NCBI GenBank assembly: GCA_019415335.1
Contig: DXKH01000120.1
Span: forward strand, 1-27,224
Origin: Citrobacter sp.
Lineage (GTDB): Bacteria > Pseudomonadota > Gammaproteobacteria > Enterobacterales > Enterobacteriaceae
Length of the DNA stretch: 27,224 bases
Reading direction: 5' to 3'
The notes beneath the pieces are model-generated. The model was given only the letters and a program-made list of their open reading frames with translations, was not told the DNA's origin and did not search any database. Below, in pieces: positions 23,836-27,224 of this stretch. The translations under genes and the position numbers were made by a program. The stretch's first letter is position 1, and each line of letters opens with the position of its first letter.

Positions 23836-25001
23836 TATTTCCCCTCCACTGCGGCAACAACCTGCTGAGCTGCATCCGTCAGACTTTTCGCTGCAATAAT
23901 ATTCAGGCCACTGTCAGCCAGTTTCTTCGCGCCGAGTTCGGCGTTGTTGCCTTCCAGACGAACCACCACCGGAACGTTAACACCCACTTCCGCTACCGCG
24001 CCGATGATGCCGTCAGCGATCAGGTCGCAACGGACAATACCGCCGAAGATGTTAACCAGAACCGCTTTAACGTTGTCGTCAGAGAGGATAATTTTGAACG
24101 CTTCGGTCACGCGCTCTTTGGTTGCGCCGCCGCCCACGTCAAGGAAGTTAGCCGGTTCGCCGCCGTGCAGTTTCACGATGTCCATGGTGCCCATCGCCAG
24201 ACCTGCGCCGTTAACCATGCAGCCGATGTTGCCATCCAGTGCGACGTAGTTCAGTTCCCACTGTGCTGCCTGCGCTTCACGCGGGTCTTCCTGCGATTGA
24301 TCGCGCATTTCACGCAGATCCGGCTGGCGGAACAGCGCGTTGCCGTCAGCGCCCAGTTTGCCGTCGAGGCAGATCAGGTCGCCCTGTTTGGTGATGACCA
24401 ACGGGTTGATTTCGATCAGCGCCAGGTCGCGCTCAAGGAAAATGGTCGCCAGACCCATGAAGATCTTAGTGAACTGCTGAACCAGTTTGCCTTCCAGACC
24501 CAGTTTGAACGCCAGCTCGCGTCCTTGATACGGCATCGGGCCAGTCAGCGGATCAAGCGCAACTTTGTGGATCAGGTGCGGAGTTTCTTCCGCCACTTTT
24601 TCGATTTCCACGCCGCCTTCGGTGGAGGCCATAAAGACCACGCGACGTGAACTACGGTCTACAACGGCACCGAGATACAGCTCTTTAGCGATATCGGTCG
24701 CTGCTTCAACCAGAATCTGGTTAACCGGTTGGCCATTGGCATCTGTTTGATACGTTACCAGACGCTTGCCCAGCCAGTTTTCTGCAAAAGCACGGATGTC
24801 TTCTTTGCTGTTTACCACTTTCACACCGCCCGCTTTACCGCGGCCACCAGCGTGAACCTGACATTTCACTACCCACGGACCGGCACCGATTTTTGAAGCG
24901 GCTTCTTCTGCTTCGCGCGGAGTAGTACAGGCATAACCCACCGGTGCTGGTAAGCCATAGCGGGCAAAAAGTTGTTTTGCCTGATATTCATGTAAGTTCA
25001 T
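23835..25001 (-). CDS. sucC: Succinyl-CoA synthetase (ADP-forming) subunit beta
   Basis: 388 aa, the standard length. The N-terminal ATP-grasp domain ([20 protein letters not shown], then [17 protein letters not shown] at about 45-61) binds the nucleotide, and the C-terminal ligase domain includes [11 protein letters not shown] and FGGIVRCD. It forms the alpha2beta2 enzyme with SucD. The gene is 93 bases downstream of sucB; a stem-loop lies in that gap. Confidence 0.98.
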   Translation of the reverse strand: MNLHEYQAKQLFARYGLPAPVGYACTTPREAEEAASKIGAGPWVVKCQVHAGGRGKAGGVKVVNSKEDIRAFAENWLGKRLVTYQTDANGQPVNQILVEAATDIAKELYLGAVVDRSSRRVVFMASTEGGVEIEKVAEETPHLIHKVALDPLTGPMPYQGRELAFKLGLEGKLVQQFTKIFMGLATIFLERDLALIEINPLVITKQGDLICLDGKLGADGNALFRQPDLREMRDQSQEDPREAQAAQWELNYVALDGNIGCMVNGAGLAMGTMDIVKLHGGEPANFLDVGGGATKERVTEAFKIILSDDNVKAVLVNIFGGIVRCDLIADGIIGAVAEVGVNVPVVVRLEGNNAELGAKKLADSGLNIIAAKSLTDAAQQVVAAVEGK

Positions 25002-25041
25002 GTGTTCTGTCCATCCTTCAGTAATCGTTATCTTTTAAACC

Positions 25042-25072
25042 GTAGACCGACACCCTATCCACGTCGGTCTAC
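25042..25072 (-). other. Stem-loop between sucB and sucC
   Basis: GTAGACCGAC (25042-25051) and GTCGGTCTAC (25063-25072) form a perfect 10-bp stem with an 11-base loop in the sucB-sucC gap. There is no U-run after it. It may stabilise the sucAB part of the message or be a processing point within the operon. Confidence 0.5.
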
Positions 25073-25094
25073 AGTGCAGGTGAAACTTAAACTA

Positions 25095-26312
25095 CTACAC
25101 GTCCAGCAGCAGACGCGTCGGATCTTCCAGCAACTCTTTGATCGTTACCAGGAAGCCCACGGATTCGCGACCATCGATCAAACGGTGATCGTAGGACAGC
25201 GCCAGGTACATCATCGGCAGGATCTCAACCTGGCCATTCACCGCCATCGGACGATCTTTGATAGCGTGCATACCCAAAATTGCGCTCTGCGGCGGGTTGA
25301 TGATAGGCGTAGACATCAGGGAACCGAACACACCACCGTTGGTGATGGTGAAGTTGCCACCGGTCAGATCTTCAACCGTCAGCTTGCCGTCACGGCCTTT
25401 AACAGCCAGCTCTTTAATTTTCTTCTCAATGTCTGCCATACCGAGGGTATCGACATCACGCAGTACCGGCGTCACCAGGCCGCGCGGCGTAGAAACCGCC
25501 ATGCTGACGTCGAAATAGTTGTGGTAAACCACGTCATCGCCGTCGATAGAAGCATTCACTTCCGGGTAACGTTTCAGGGCTTCAACCACCGCTTTCACGT
25601 AGAAGGACATAAAGCCCAGACGGATGCCGTGGCGTTTTTCAAACGCTTCACCGTACTGCTTACGCAGATCCATAATCGGCTTCATGTTGACTTCGTTGAA
25701 CGTGGTCAGCATGGCGGTGGAGTTTTTCGCTTCCAGCAGACGCTCTGCCACACGCTTACGCAGGCGAGTCATCGGCACACGTTTTTCGCTACGTGCAGCC
25801 AGGGCCGGTTGCGCCGCCGGAGCAGCCGCTGCCGGAGCAGACTCTTTCGCCGGGGCTTTCGCCAGATGTTTTTCCACATCTTCACGGGTCAGACGACCAC
25901 CCACACCGGTGCCTTTAATGGCGCTGGCGTCGAGGTTATGTTCAGCCAGCAGGCGACGGATCGCCGGGCTTAACGCATCGTTGTTTTGCTCTTCCAGAGA
26001 CGCCTGCTGGCGTTGCGCCGGAGTGGACGCTTTCTCTTCAGATTTGGCGCTGGTTTCTTTACCCGCGCTGTTGCCTTCACGCAGGCGACCAAGGATCTGA
26101 CGAGACGTTACCGTTGTACCTTCATCTTCCAGAACCGCATCCAGAATGCCGTCTGCTGATGCCGGTACTTCCAGTACCACTTTGTCAGTTTCGATTTCTA
26201 CCAGCACTTCATCACGTACGACTGCGTCGCCGGGTTTTTTATGCCAGGTTGCGACGGTGGCATCGGCTACGGATTCAGGCAGGTCAGGGACCAGAATATC
26301 TACGCTACTCAT
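25095..26312 (-). CDS. sucB: 2-oxoglutarate dehydrogenase E2, dihydrolipoyl succinyltransferase
   Basis: 405 aa, core subunit of the 2-oxoglutarate dehydrogenase complex (EC 2.3.1.61). It has one N-terminal lipoyl domain with the lipoylated lysine K44 ([12 protein letters not shown]), an Ala/Pro/Glu-rich linker, the peripheral-subunit-binding domain (about 112-150, [20 protein letters not shown]), a second flexible Ala-rich linker, and the acyltransferase domain with catalytic H376 and D380 in DHRLIDG. It lies 14 bases after sucA. Nothing unusual. Confidence 0.98.
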
Positions 26313-26326
26313 TGTGTATCCTTTAT

Positions 26327-27224
26327 TTATTCGACGTTCAGCGCGTCATTAACCAGATCTTGTTGCTGTTTCTGGTGAACGGACATATACCCTACCGCCG
26401 GAGAGGCGGAGGCCGGGCGGCCTGCATAACGCAGAGAAGCCCCAAACGGAATCACTTCACGGAAATGATGCTGGCTGCAGTACCATGCGCCCTGATTGAG
26501 CGGCTCTTCCTGGCACCAGACAAAATCCTTGACGTGAGCAAACTGCTGCAACACTTCCTGCATCGCTTTATGCGGGAACGGGTAGAGTTGCTCGATACGC
26601 ACAATGGCGACATCGTGTTGATTGTTCTTACGACGTTGTTCCAGCAGGTCGTAATAAACCTTACCAGAACACATCACTACGCGCTTCACGCCCTTCGGAT
26701 CAAGCTCGTCGATTTCACCGATGGCTGGCAGGAAGGTGCCGTTCGCCAGTTCTTCGAGGCTGGAAACCGCCAGCGGATGACGCAGCAGGGATTTCGGCGA
26801 CATCACCACCAGCGGACGACGCATCCCGCGCAACGCCTGACGACGCAGCATGTGGTAAACCTGTGCCGGGGTAGAAGGTACGCAAACCTGCATGTTTTGC
26901 TCAGCGCAAAGTTGCAGATAACGTTCCAGACGCGCGGAGGAGTGCTCCGGCCCCTGCCCTTCGTAACCGTGCGGCAGCAACATCACCAGGCCACACATCC
27001 GGCCCCATTTCTGTTCGCCAGAGGAGATGAACTGGTCGATAACCACCTGTGCACCGTTGGCGAAGTCACCGAACTGTGCTTCCCAGATGGTCAGGGTGCG
27101 TGGTTCTGCGGTGGCATAACCGTATTCAAACGCCAGTACGGCTTCTTCAGACAGTACAGAGTCCCAGACGCGGAACGCGCCCTGGCCGTTATGGATATGT
27201 TGCAGCGGCGTGTAAGTTGAACCG
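26327..27224 (-). CDS. sucA: 2-oxoglutarate dehydrogenase E1, C-terminal part
   Basis: The last 299 codons of sucA; the gene runs off the right edge. E1 is the thiamine diphosphate-dependent decarboxylase of the complex (EC 1.2.4.2). The visible part includes the transketolase-like pyrimidine domain ([37 protein letters not shown], and the ending of that domain at [20 protein letters not shown]) and the C-terminal domain ([27 protein letters not shown]), ending VNDALNVE. The full protein is 933 aa in E. coli, so about one third is present. Confidence 0.97.
   Translation of the reverse strand, partial: GSTYTPLQHIHNGQGAFRVWDSVLSEEAVLAFEYGYATAEPRTLTIWEAQFGDFANGAQVVIDQFISSGEQKWGRMCGLVMLLPHGYEGQGPEHSSARLERYLQLCAEQNMQVCVPSTPAQVYHMLRRQALRGMRRPLVVMSPKSLLRHPLAVSSLEELANGTFLPAIGEIDELDPKGVKRVVMCSGKVYYDLLEQRRKNNQHDVAIVRIEQLYPFPHKAMQEVLQQFAHVKDFVWCQEEPLNQGAWYCSQHHFREVIPFGASLRYAGRPASASPAVGYMSVHQKQQQDLVNDALNVE

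Noticed and set aside
26114..27220. 368-codon plus-strand frame across sucB and sucA
   Set aside because: It is the antisense of the certain backbone genes sucB and sucA.

Overview
The window is chromosomal DNA of an enterobacterium, most likely Citrobacter (C. amalonaticus-like). The frame is the sucABCD and cydA backbone with E. coli-type REP repeats. Between sucD and cydA sits an accessory block of about 22 kb. The methylaspartate ammonia-lyase has the length (413 aa) and the active-site numbering (H194, D238, E273, D307, K331) I recall for the C. amalonaticus enzyme. The genus call is an inference; E. coli O157:H7 is also reported to carry this pathway. I see no tRNA, integrase, IS element or CRISPR array.

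Left edge (1-1378): the first 34 codons of cydA (minus strand), its long regulatory leader with two FNR-type sites, and about 0.9 kb of mostly AT-rich DNA holding a GC-richer stretch that looks like a decayed gene end. Region 1 (1379-12613, plus strand) is a glutamate fermentation block: glutamate mutase (glmS, glmE) with its reactivation factor (glmL), methylaspartate ammonia-lyase (mal), an AtuA-type DUF1446/DUF4387 pair of unknown role, a DAACS-family symporter, a glutaminase with an export signal, a class I fumarase/mesaconase (fumD) and a cobalamin adenosyltransferase. Together they would take glutamine or glutamate to 3-methylaspartate, mesaconate and (S)-citramalate, and also make the B12 cofactor that the mutase needs. 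No citramalate lyase is present. Region 2 (12675-15640) holds a LysR regulator, a stand-alone uroporphyrinogen-III methyltransferase (entry to B12 synthesis) and a PocR-like AraC regulator.

Region 3 (about 15930-22788, plus strand) is a second catabolic operon: DUF1537 kinase (otnK), class II aldolase/decarboxylase (otnC), DeoR regulator, isomerase (otnI), a beta-keto acid cleavage enzyme (BKACE), a long BASS-type transporter, a HbpS/GlcG-like protein and an Asp/Glu-racemase-like protein that lacks one of the two usual cysteines. It resembles the known tetronate pathway but has no dehydrogenase and has gained a BKACE, so its substrate is not obvious. This is the best candidate here for an undescribed pathway.

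Right edge (22854-27224, minus strand): a terminator and 3'-UTR matching the location of the SdhX sRNA, then sucD, sucC, sucB and the 3' part of sucA. All function calls rest on reading motifs and on family knowledge; no database search was run.
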